A stretch of 8,365 nucleotides of DNA from positions 1 through 8,365 of the forward strand of contig NJDV01000034.1 of the NCBI GenBank assembly GCA_002254765.1, given 5' to 3'. The translations under genes were made by a program, and so were the position numbers. Source of the DNA: Thermoplasmatales archaeon ex4484_36 (GTDB lineage Archaea; Thermoplasmatota; Penumbrarchaeia; Penumbrarchaeales; EX4484-36). This document shows, piece after piece, positions 1-4,609 of the stretch. The notes beneath the pieces are model-generated. The model saw nothing but the letters and a program-made list of their open reading frames with translations, did no database searches and had not been told where the DNA came from. Numbering within the stretch: the stretch's first letter is position 1; each line of letters starts with the position of its first letter.

Positions 1-10
1 CAATTAAAGG

Positions 11-84
11 TGGACCGGGCGGGATTTGAACCCGCGGCCTCCTGCTTGCGAAACAGGCGATCTTCCGGGCTGATCTACCGGCCC
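11..84 (-). tRNA. tRNA-Ala, anticodon CGC
   Basis: The minus strand folds into a complete 74-nt cloverleaf. The acceptor stem is GGGCCGG with CCGGTCC, the D stem GATC/GATC, and the anticodon stem closes a 7-nt loop TTCGCAA at plus 46-52. The T arm is GCGGG-TTCAAAT-CCCGC and the discriminator is A. The anticodon CGC (plus 48-50) reads Ala codon GCG. The acceptor stem carries G3:U70, the classic alanine identity pair, which independently supports the assignment. The D loop has GG at 18-19, and G15 can pair with C48. The anticodon stem ends in a U31-G39 wobble. The 3' end continues ACCT, so CCA is not encoded and must be added after transcription. There is no intron in the anticodon loop. Confidence 0.97.
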
Positions 85-110
85 ACACCAACCGATAGCC
101 AAAGAGATTT

Positions 111-122
111 TTTATTTAAAGC
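111..122 (-). promoter_or_regulatory. Archaeal TATA box for the tRNA-Ala gene
   Basis: On the minus strand this reads GCTTTAAATAAA, a good archaeal TATA box. Its centre lies about 32 nt upstream of the tRNA 5' end at 84, which is the expected distance if transcription starts a few bases before the mature end. The purine-rich AAGAA just upstream could act as a BRE. The element sits in the 51-bp gap between the tRNA and the divergent HAD gene. In the plus direction its centre is only 20 nt from the HAD start codon, so it is poorly placed to serve that gene as well. Confidence 0.65.
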
Positions 123-135
123 TTCTTTCCCCCCG

Positions 136-732
136 ATGCCAGTTAAAGCGGTCATCTTCGACCTTGACGACACCCTGGTTGAGAACAGAGAGAGCTTTTC
201 CAGTATGAGGGAGAGGTATGAGAGGAGACTTAGAGAGGAGGGATACCCTCCCCCCGGGGAGGGCCCAGGGCTGTTGGAGGGAGTGGAAGAGCTCTGCCGG
301 AGGATAGGGGACAGCCGCCCTATGAAGCTTCTTGAGGAGCTGGAGATGGAGAGGGCGGAGACATCCTCCCCTGGGGAGGGTGCTGAGGAGCTTCTCAGGT
401 GGCTGAAAGAGAGGGGGATAAAGGTGGGAGTTGTCACACGCAACTCCCGCAGAGCCGCTTTGAGGGCCTTGGGGCCCATGGCAGACCTCGTGGATGTGCT
501 CCTCACAAGAGATGACACCGAGGTGGTCAAGCCCCACCCCGGGCAGATACTCCGGGCCCTTGAGATTCTCGGCGTCAGAGGGGAGGAGTGCGTGGTGGTG
601 GGGGACTACGTCTACGATGTGGAGGCCGCAAGAGGGGCAGGCTGCACTGCGGTCTGCCTGGGGGGGAGGGCGAAGGGGGACTTTAACATTGAGAGGCTTG
701 AAGAGTTGAAAAATCTTCTTCAAAAGATTTAA
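136..732 (+). CDS. HAD-superfamily phosphatase, phosphoglycolate-phosphatase-like (subfamily IA type)
   Basis: This 198-residue protein should hydrolyse a phosphate ester in the cytosol using a phospho-aspartate intermediate. All four HAD motifs are visible. Motif I is FDLDDT, with nucleophile D9 and acid/base D11. Motif II is VVTRN at 99-103 (T101). Motif III is VVKPHP, with K132. Motif IV is GDYVYD at 156-161, with Mg-binding D157 and D161. Residues 16-90 form a mostly helical stretch, as expected for a C1 cap, so a small metabolite such as phosphoglycolate is plausible. The exact substrate cannot be read from sequence. I chose ATG 136 because motif I begins eight residues later, as usual, and a longer reading would run through the antisense of the tRNA. 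No Shine-Dalgarno site precedes the start, so the mRNA may be leaderless. The next gene starts 25 bp downstream. Confidence 0.88.
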   Translation: MPVKAVIFDLDDTLVENRESFSSMRERYERRLREEGYPPPGEGPGLLEGVEELCRRIGDSRPMKLLEELEMERAETSSPGEGAEELLRWLKERGIKVGVVTRNSRRAALRALGPMADLVDVLLTRDDTEVVKPHPGQILRALEILGVRGEECVVVGDYVYDVEAARGAGCTAVCLGGRAKGDFNIERLEELKNLLQKI

Positions 733-747
733 TTACGGCGGGGGTTT

Positions 748-753
748 GGGAGG
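748..753 (+). promoter_or_regulatory. Shine-Dalgarno site fixing the ubiquitin-like gene start at 758
   Basis: GGGAGG lies 4 nt before ATG 758 and matches the anti-Shine-Dalgarno end of archaeal 16S rRNA. An in-frame TTG at 746 overlaps this site and has no ribosome binding site of its own, so 758 is the better start. Confidence 0.65.
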
Positions 754-757
754 CACC

Positions 758-970
758 ATGGAATCCATCAGGATAACCTTCAAAAATCCCCGCAGAGGTG
801 AACCCATCACCGTAGAGGTTGGTAGGAACTCAAAACTTGAGGAGGCCATAAGGAAGGCGGGATACCTCCCCGGGGGTGTTGTGGTGCTGAAAGGTTCAAG
901 GCCCGTCCCGCACGTGGAGAGGGTTGAGGAGGGAGAATACACCCTGATCGAAGTAGCCTCGGGGGGATGA
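758..970 (+). CDS. Ubiquitin-like beta-grasp protein, MoaD/ThiS/SAMP type, ending in Gly-Gly
   Basis: This 70-residue protein has the size and pattern of the archaeal ThiS/MoaD/SAMP family. A beta hairpin rich in V/I (residues 1-25) is followed by a helix (SKLEEAIRKAG, about 28-38). Then come strand VVVLKG, an acidic EEGE turn, a final strand (YTLIEV) and the C-terminal tail ASGG. The exposed terminal Gly-Gly is the residue pair that E1-like enzymes adenylate. These proteins act as sulfur carriers (tRNA thiolation, molybdopterin or thiamine synthesis) or as protein modifiers. Which of these applies cannot be told here, because no E1-like, MoaE or thiouridylase gene is present. The stop codon overlaps the start of the GPN GTPase gene in ATGA, so translation of the two is probably coupled. 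It follows the HAD gene by 25 bp with no visible promoter. Confidence 0.8.
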   Translation: MESIRITFKNPRRGEPITVEVGRNSKLEEAIRKAGYLPGGVVVLKGSRPVPHVERVEEGEYTLIEVASGG

Positions 971-1779
971 TTTTGAGAGAGCCTGTGTATCTCTATTTTC
1001 TTGGAACCGCCGGGTGTGGAAAATCCACCCTCACGGGAGCCTTCAGCTCTTGGCTCGACCAGATGGATGTGTCCAATCAGGTCGTGAATCTAGACCCCGG
1101 GGCGGACTCGGTGCCCTACGAGCCAGATGTGGACATAAGGGAGTGGGTGACCCTCCAGGAGGTCATGAAGGAGTATGGCCTCGGGCCCAACGGGGCGCAG
1201 ATAGTGACTGCGGATATGCTAGCTCTTCAGCTCCCCCACGTGAAGAAGGCCCTGGAGGGCTCCAGACCCTCTGTAGTTCTGGTGGACACCCCCGGACAGC
1301 TGGAGCTCTTCACCTTCAGGGAGTCCACACGGCATATAATCGAGAATCTCTCTGGGAGGAGGTCTCTTCTGGTATACATCGTGGACCCCTTCAACGCCAG
1401 GACCGCCACGGGGCTTACCTCCCAGATGGTGCTTGCATCACTCTGCCATTTCCGCTTCTCGGTGCCCTTCACCATGGTGCTCTCCAAGGCCGACCTTGTT
1501 GAGAGGAGGGAGCTTGATAGGATTCTTCACATCTCATCTTCCCCTGAGGTGCTCTACGAGGCGCTTCTTTCTGAGGTGCGGGGAAGCCCCTCAATGGAGA
1601 AGGAGTACGCCCTGGACCTCTACAGAACCCTTGAGGACTTGGGGCTCTTCGGCACCCTGAAACCCCTCTCGGCCCAGACCGGCGAAGGTCTGGAGATGAT
1701 ATACAAGGTGTATACGGATATATTTCTTGGGGGGGAGGAGGAGGTGGAGCTCCCCGACGAGTTCAATCCAGTAATCTAA
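967..1779 (+). CDS. GPN-loop GTPase (archaeal XAB1/Gpn family)
   Basis: This 270-residue protein matches the family in length and motif order. The P-loop GTAGCGKST is at 13-21, and NLDPGAD (41-47) is the usual switch I neighbourhood. The defining Gly-Pro-Asn insertion is GPN 73-75. The G3 motif is DTPGQ at 107-111, G4 is SKAD at 173-176 (serine in place of N/T), and G5 is SAQTG at 235-239. GPN GTPases are homodimers in archaea; the eukaryotic relatives help assemble and import RNA polymerase II. The archaeal role is poorly defined but is thought to be assembly or chaperone-like. The gene overlaps the ubiquitin-like gene by 4 bp (ATGA) and is probably translated by coupling, since only a G-run precedes the start. 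Its last 17 bp overlap the 3' end of the convergent glycerate kinase gene. Confidence 0.93.
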   Translation: MILREPVYLYFLGTAGCGKSTLTGAFSSWLDQMDVSNQVVNLDPGADSVPYEPDVDIREWVTLQEVMKEYGLGPNGAQIVTADMLALQLPHVKKALEGSRPSVVLVDTPGQLELFTFRESTRHIIENLSGRRSLLVYIVDPFNARTATGLTSQMVLASLCHFRFSVPFTMVLSKADLVERRELDRILHISSSPEVLYEALLSEVRGSPSMEKEYALDLYRTLEDLGLFGTLKPLSAQTGEGLEMIYKVYTDIFLGGEEEVELPDEFNPVI

Positions 1780-2503
1780 CCCCCCTAAAGTAGATATAAA
1801 TGTCGGCAACGTTGCTTCCGCCACCTAACCCCTCTATAACCCCTCCCATTCTTCTGAGGGCGGTGTAGGAGTCTGACTCCTTAAGGTACCTCTCGATCTC
1901 ACCCATGTCTACCCCTCCACCCCCCCTCACCCACCCGCCGGCCCCCGGGGAGTTGCCGTCCCTCCCGTCGGTGGCCACAGCCAGGAAGGCCTCCCCCTCC
2001 CGAAGGTGCTTCAGAGCCCGCAAAGCAGCCTCGGAGCACCTTCCCCCCAGACCCTCTCCCAGGACCTTAACGGAGAGCTCACCCCATCCCACCGCAGCCG
2101 CAGGCTCCCCCGGGGTTTTCCTCCCCTCTGCGATTAGCCTCCTCAACCCATTCTCCACGGGACCCACAAGGGGTTCTCTGAGAAGAGAGGTCCTAACACC
2201 CACCCCCTCAAGGAGCCTTGAAGCGCTCCTTCCCCCCTCCTTCATGGAGAGCGCCAGGATGTTCATCCCCCGGGAGGACGCCTCTGGACATCTCCTTGAC
2301 CCTCTCTTCACTGCCCGGGAGATGCTCGGGAACTCCCTCTCCAAGCGGTATTTCTCGATCGTCCGGAGGGCCTCCTCTGGCCCCTCCTCCACAAATACCG
2401 TGGGTCCCGATGCTATGTCGGGCAGGCTGTCGTCGTAGAGGTCCGAGGCGATAAGAGAGGCCCACCTACCCCTCACCCACCTAAGAAGCCCTCCACCCTT
2501 CAC
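1763..2503 (-). CDS. C-terminal open segment of the broken glycerate 2-kinase (246 aa from GTG)
   Basis: This frame carries the rest of the kinase, including the MOFRL domain. Landmarks from the GTG are SDLYDD...IASGPT (20-35, family SDvpGDdp...IASGPT), GEGLGGRCSEAAL (149-161, family GxGGRNQElAL), ATDGRDGNSPGAGG (177-190) and a terminal GGSNVADIYI (228-237). The GTG at 2503 falls inside the conserved VKGG motif, so it is only the first start in a frame that stays open upstream, not a real gene start. In GGRCSE the usual N-Q pair is replaced by C-S, which may reflect either drift or relaxed selection. The stop lies inside the end of the GPN gene on the other strand. Confidence 0.6.
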   Translation of the reverse strand: MKGGGLLRWVRGRWASLIASDLYDDSLPDIASGPTVFVEEGPEEALRTIEKYRLEREFPSISRAVKRGSRRCPEASSRGMNILALSMKEGGRSASRLLEGVGVRTSLLREPLVGPVENGLRRLIAEGRKTPGEPAAAVGWGELSVKVLGEGLGGRCSEAALRALKHLREGEAFLAVATDGRDGNSPGAGGWVRGGGGVDMGEIERYLKESDSYTALRRMGGVIEGLGGGSNVADIYIYFRGVRLLD

Positions 2504-2520
2504 CTCAGAGAGGGCCCTCC

Positions 2521-2955
2521 TTAAGGCGTTAGCTCTACAGAGGCTGACCCCCCTCCGGAGATAAAAAAGAGCACGTCTCCTTCGTGGTCTGAAAGGAGGT
2601 CAATGATCCTCTGGCAGCACTCAATGCTCCTCTTCCCTGGGATGGGGTGGGGGGCCTTCAAGCACTCCACACCCTCCACTCTCTCCCCGGGGCACTCAGG
2701 GCTTGCTATGAGACCCGAGGTGAAGGGAACCCCTGCGGCTGAGATGGCAGCCCTCACCATGCTGGGGGCGCTTTTTCCGATCCCTATCAGTGCTAGGGGC
2801 TTTCTGAGGGATATACCCCTGCCTTCTCCCACACCCGCAGGGGGGCCCACCTCTATCTGCTTCCCACGCGCCCTGATGAAGGGGGGCAGCCACCTCTCGG
2901 GCGATAAGGAGGAGAGGAGCTCCTTGGTGAAGGGCAGGACTTTGAGCTTAAGCAT
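2521..2955 (-). CDS. N-terminal open segment of the broken glycerate 2-kinase (144 aa)
   Basis: This frame holds the N-terminal half of the kinase. Visible landmarks are the GIGKSA segment (58-63, K61), which corresponds to the family GaGKAa motif, HPIPGKRS (103-110), and the strand plus loop FFISGGGSAS (130-139). It stops 5 residues later. ATG 2955 is the first start and lacks a Shine-Dalgarno site. A TATA-like run 31 nt upstream suggests a nearly leaderless transcript. On its own this piece lacks the whole second domain and is unlikely to be active. Confidence 0.6.
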   Translation of the reverse strand: MLKLKVLPFTKELLSSLSPERWLPPFIRARGKQIEVGPPAGVGEGRGISLRKPLALIGIGKSAPSMVRAAISAAGVPFTSGLIASPECPGERVEGVECLKAPHPIPGKRSIECCQRIIDLLSDHEGDVLFFISGGGSASVELTP

Positions 2956-3032
2956 GTGATCAAGGTGGAAGATGGGGGTTTTCTTAAAAAGGTTTTTATG
3001 TCCAGACCCTTTTTATCCCCCGGGTGGTTCAG
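2956..3032. promoter_or_regulatory. AT-rich divergent promoter region between glycerate kinase and TPR genes
   Basis: This 77-bp gap holds the sequence TTCTTAAAAAGG around 2981-2992, followed by GGTTTTTATG and CCTTTTTATCC. Read leftward, CTTTTTAAGAA is a TATA candidate centred about 31 nt before ATG 2955, giving a very short or absent leader. Read rightward, the same A-tract or the T-rich element at 2991-3000 could serve the TPR gene at 3033. Which element drives which gene is uncertain. Confidence 0.5.
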
Positions 3033-3668
3033 ATGGCCGATAAACTTGACCGGCTTTACGAGGATCTTGATGATGCACTTCGCGACAGGGAATGGGAGTT
3101 CGCCCTCTCAATCTGCAAAAGAATTTTGAAGCTGGACCCTGAGGACGATGTGACCTGGAACACTGCCGGGGTCGTTCTGACCAAGATGGGAAGGTACAAA
3201 GAGGCTCTGCGGGCGTTCCAGAAGGCTATAGACCTCAACCCCAAGGTGGCTGAGATATGGTACTCCAGGGGTGCAGTCCTCAAGAAGATGAAGAGGTATC
3301 CGGAGGCCATGGACTCCTTCAACAACGCTCTTAAGATCGACCCGGAGATGGAGAAGGCCCTTGAGAGGTACAGGGAGACCGTGGATGAGTACCGCAGAGC
3401 TGGCGGTAGAGGTGGGGTAGAAGAGGAGGCAGAGGAGGAGGGTCTTTTCGAGGAGGAGGGTTTCGAAGAGGAAGAGGGTTTTGAAGAGGAGGGTCTTTTT
3501 GAGGAGGGGGGTTTCGAAGAGGAAGCGGAGGAGATAGAGGCTCCCAAACCGGTGATCATCACCTGCGTGAGGTGCGGTAAGAAGTTCAAGATAACAAGCC
3601 CCAAAAGACCTCTGAAGTTCCGCTGTCCCCACTGCGGGAAGTCGGGGATGCTTGTCAAGAAGGGCTGA
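3033..3668 (+). CDS. TPR protein with acidic repeat region and C-terminal zinc ribbon, function unknown
   Basis: This 211-residue protein has three parts. Residues 5-106 contain three tetratricopeptide repeats, with pattern residues W/A-x-G and YxEAlxxFxxAlxldP, for example YKEALRAFQKAIDLNP (55-70) and YPEAMDSFNNALKIDP (89-104). Residues 129-169 are almost only Glu, Gly and Phe, built from a 17-residue unit. Residues 175-205 form a zinc ribbon with CVRC (178-181) and CPHC (198-201). There is no signal peptide or membrane segment, so it is cytosolic and probably a protein-interaction adaptor. I prefer ATG 3033 over in-frame GTG 3024 because GGTG at 3023-3026 sits 6 nt before the ATG as a Shine-Dalgarno site and overlaps that GTG. 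It ends 2 bp from the end of the convergent FtsZ-like gene. Confidence 0.85.
   Translation: MADKLDRLYEDLDDALRDREWEFALSICKRILKLDPEDDVTWNTAGVVLTKMGRYKEALRAFQKAIDLNPKVAEIWYSRGAVLKKMKRYPEAMDSFNNALKIDPEMEKALERYRETVDEYRRAGGRGGVEEEAEEEGLFEEEGFEEEEGFEEEGLFEEGGFEEEAEEIEAPKPVIITCVRCGKKFKITSPKRPLKFRCPHCGKSGMLVKKG
3435..3524 (+). repeat. Two imperfect tandem copies of a 51-bp coding repeat (Glu/Gly/Phe)
   Basis: A 39-bp core beginning GAGGAGGGTCTTTT occurs at 3435-3473 and again at 3486-3524 with two mismatches, giving a period of 51 bp or 17 codons. It encodes the EEGLFEE...GFEEE stretch of the TPR protein. Low divergence at third positions points to recent duplication rather than convergent codon choice. 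Confidence 0.85.
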
Positions 3669-3670
3669 GC

Positions 3671-4600
3671 TCATGTAGCGTAGAGATGCATGAGGAGTTC
3701 GTTGGGTATAAGCCCCGCAAGAAGAAGGAGGCCCATCCTTCTCTCTCCCCACTCCAGGTTGATTCCAGTTATGATTCTTGCGCTCTTAGGAAGGAGTCTC
3801 CTGACCCCCTCCACAACCCTCATCACATCCTTTAAGGGGACCTCCTCCGTTGTGAAGACGTTGACCACAGCGCCCTTCACCGACCTGAAATCCACCGCCC
3901 CCCGATAGCCCAGGACGACCTCCCGCATGATCCGGGAGGGCAGGTCCCCCTCACCTTCAGCGAAGGCAGTGAGGGGCAGGAGGGTAAGGCCTCCCCTGCA
4001 GAAGTACTCCATATCTGCGGCATCTATGTTCACCACCCCCGGGGTGGTTAGGGTGAGAAGTGTGAGAAGCAGTCCCCCGGGGAGCGTTTCTTTCAGCTCT
4101 CTTGTGAAGGAGAGGGAGAGGGTGAAGCCCCTCTGAAGGTTCCACAGGAGTTTTTTATAGTGGTGCACCTCCTCCAGAGAGGGGATCCTGTCCGGGAGAA
4201 TTATCACACCCACTCTCCCCCCCTCCTCCCCAACCCTGCTGGTGTAGAAATCAAGCCAGGAGGAGTACTCGACGCTCTGGGCGTCCACGAGCACCACCTC
4301 GATCTCCTCCAAGGCACCCCCGCCTCCGCCGCCCTCACCCTCCTCCTGCTGCACAAGGGCACCCTCTACCTCCAGTCGGTTTACCTCCACTGAAGGGGGC
4401 TCAAAGGTCAGGGTAGCGCAGGTTCTTTCGGCCTCTGCGGAATAGTACTCGTCCTCCCCAAGCTCCACAAAGTCCAGCCCCCCCTCTTCAAAGGAATAGA
4501 AGGTGACCTCAGCCCCCAGAACCTCCATTGCATACTCTACGAACTTCCTGACATAGGGGCCCAGATCCCTTCCGTATCTCAGGAGCTTGAGGGTCACCAT
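3671..4600 (-). CDS. Divergent FtsZ/tubulin-fold protein lacking the GTP-binding signature (probable pseudo-GTPase)
   Basis: The C-terminal half of this 309-residue protein aligns by eye with archaeal FtsZ. TTPGVVNIDAADMEYF (185-200) corresponds to FtsZ GLINVDFADVKAVM and keeps the T7-loop residues N191, D193 and D196. GGLTLLPL (203-210), VKGAVVNVF (241-249), a helix (253-270), ARIITGINLE (274-283) and MGLLLLAGLI (289-298) follow the FtsZ C-terminal domain in order. The N-terminal half is collinear but stripped. LKLLRYGRDLGPY (4-16) sits where FtsZ has VVGCGGAGNN, and VVLVDAQSVEYSSW (102-115) sits where GGGTGTG belongs, followed by VGVIILP (130-136) for VAVVTLPF. An acidic/poly-Gly linker (86-98) replaces helix 3. 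GTP binding therefore looks lost. The start is set by GGTG directly after the polB stop. It is the last gene of the operon. The fold is inferred from visual alignment only. Confidence 0.68.
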   Translation of the reverse strand: MVTLKLLRYGRDLGPYVRKFVEYAMEVLGAEVTFYSFEEGGLDFVELGEDEYYSAEAERTCATLTFEPPSVEVNRLEVEGALVQQEEGEGGGGGGALEEIEVVLVDAQSVEYSSWLDFYTSRVGEEGGRVGVIILPDRIPSLEEVHHYKKLLWNLQRGFTLSLSFTRELKETLPGGLLLTLLTLTTPGVVNIDAADMEYFCRGGLTLLPLTAFAEGEGDLPSRIMREVVLGYRGAVDFRSVKGAVVNVFTTEEVPLKDVMRVVEGVRRLLPKSARIITGINLEWGERRMGLLLLAGLIPNELLMHLYAT

Positions 4601-4605
4601 CTGAA

Positions 4606-4609
4606 CACC
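4606..4609 (-). promoter_or_regulatory. Shine-Dalgarno site of the FtsZ-like gene, abutting the polB stop codon
   Basis: The minus strand reads TAA-GGTG-TTCAG-ATG: the polymerase stop codon is followed at once by GGTG, then 5 nt, then the start codon at 4600. This arrangement favours reinitiation by ribosomes finishing polB and leaves no room for a separate promoter. Confidence 0.6.

Larger units (their letters stand above)
1763..2955 (-). pseudogene. Glycerate 2-kinase (MOFRL/GckA family) disrupted by an out-of-frame deletion
   Basis: Two adjacent minus-strand reading frames together make one glycerate 2-kinase, which phosphorylates D-glycerate to 2-phosphoglycerate with ATP in archaeal modified Entner-Doudoroff or serine pathways. 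The first frame ends TCA GCC TCT GTA GAG CTA ACG CCT TAA just after the nucleotide-binding motif SGGGSA. The second frame resumes with A-N-A-L-R-R-A-L-S-E-V-K-G-G, which matches the family segment I-N-T-V-R-K-H-L-S-x-V-K-G-G. Intact homologues have about 27 residues between these two points (a loop and a helix ending LLKSGA). Here they are absent, and the frame changes at GAGCT/AAC near 2531-2540. The simplest reading is an out-of-frame deletion of about 82 bp. Motifs on both sides are well kept, so the damage may be recent, or it may be an assembly error. Confidence 0.75.

Noticed and set aside
10..135. A 42-residue N-terminal extension of the HAD protein in the same frame
   Set aside because: It is read from the antisense of the tRNA gene and its promoter. 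HAD motif I sits eight residues after ATG 136, the normal place, so the extension is an open-frame artefact.
746..757. TTG start for the ubiquitin-like gene, adding four residues
   Set aside because: The TTG overlaps the GGGAGG ribosome binding site that serves ATG 758, and the extra residues fit no family pattern.
1905..2454. Plus-strand open frames opposite the glycerate kinase remnant
   Set aside because: They are Pro/Ser-rich with no recognisable motif. The minus strand carries clear kinase motifs across the same bases.
2535..2560. Programmed frameshift or phase variation at the G6 run in the glycerate kinase gene
   Set aside because: A one-base slip there would join the frames, but it would replace the SGGGSA continuation and still leave the 27-residue family segment missing. 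A deletion explains more, although a slip cannot be excluded.
3056..3752. Long minus-strand open frames of about 200 residues opposite the TPR gene
   Set aside because: They are Ser/Pro- or Leu-rich mirror images of the acidic GAG/GAA codons, show no domain pattern, and conflict with clear TPR and zinc-ribbon motifs on the plus strand.
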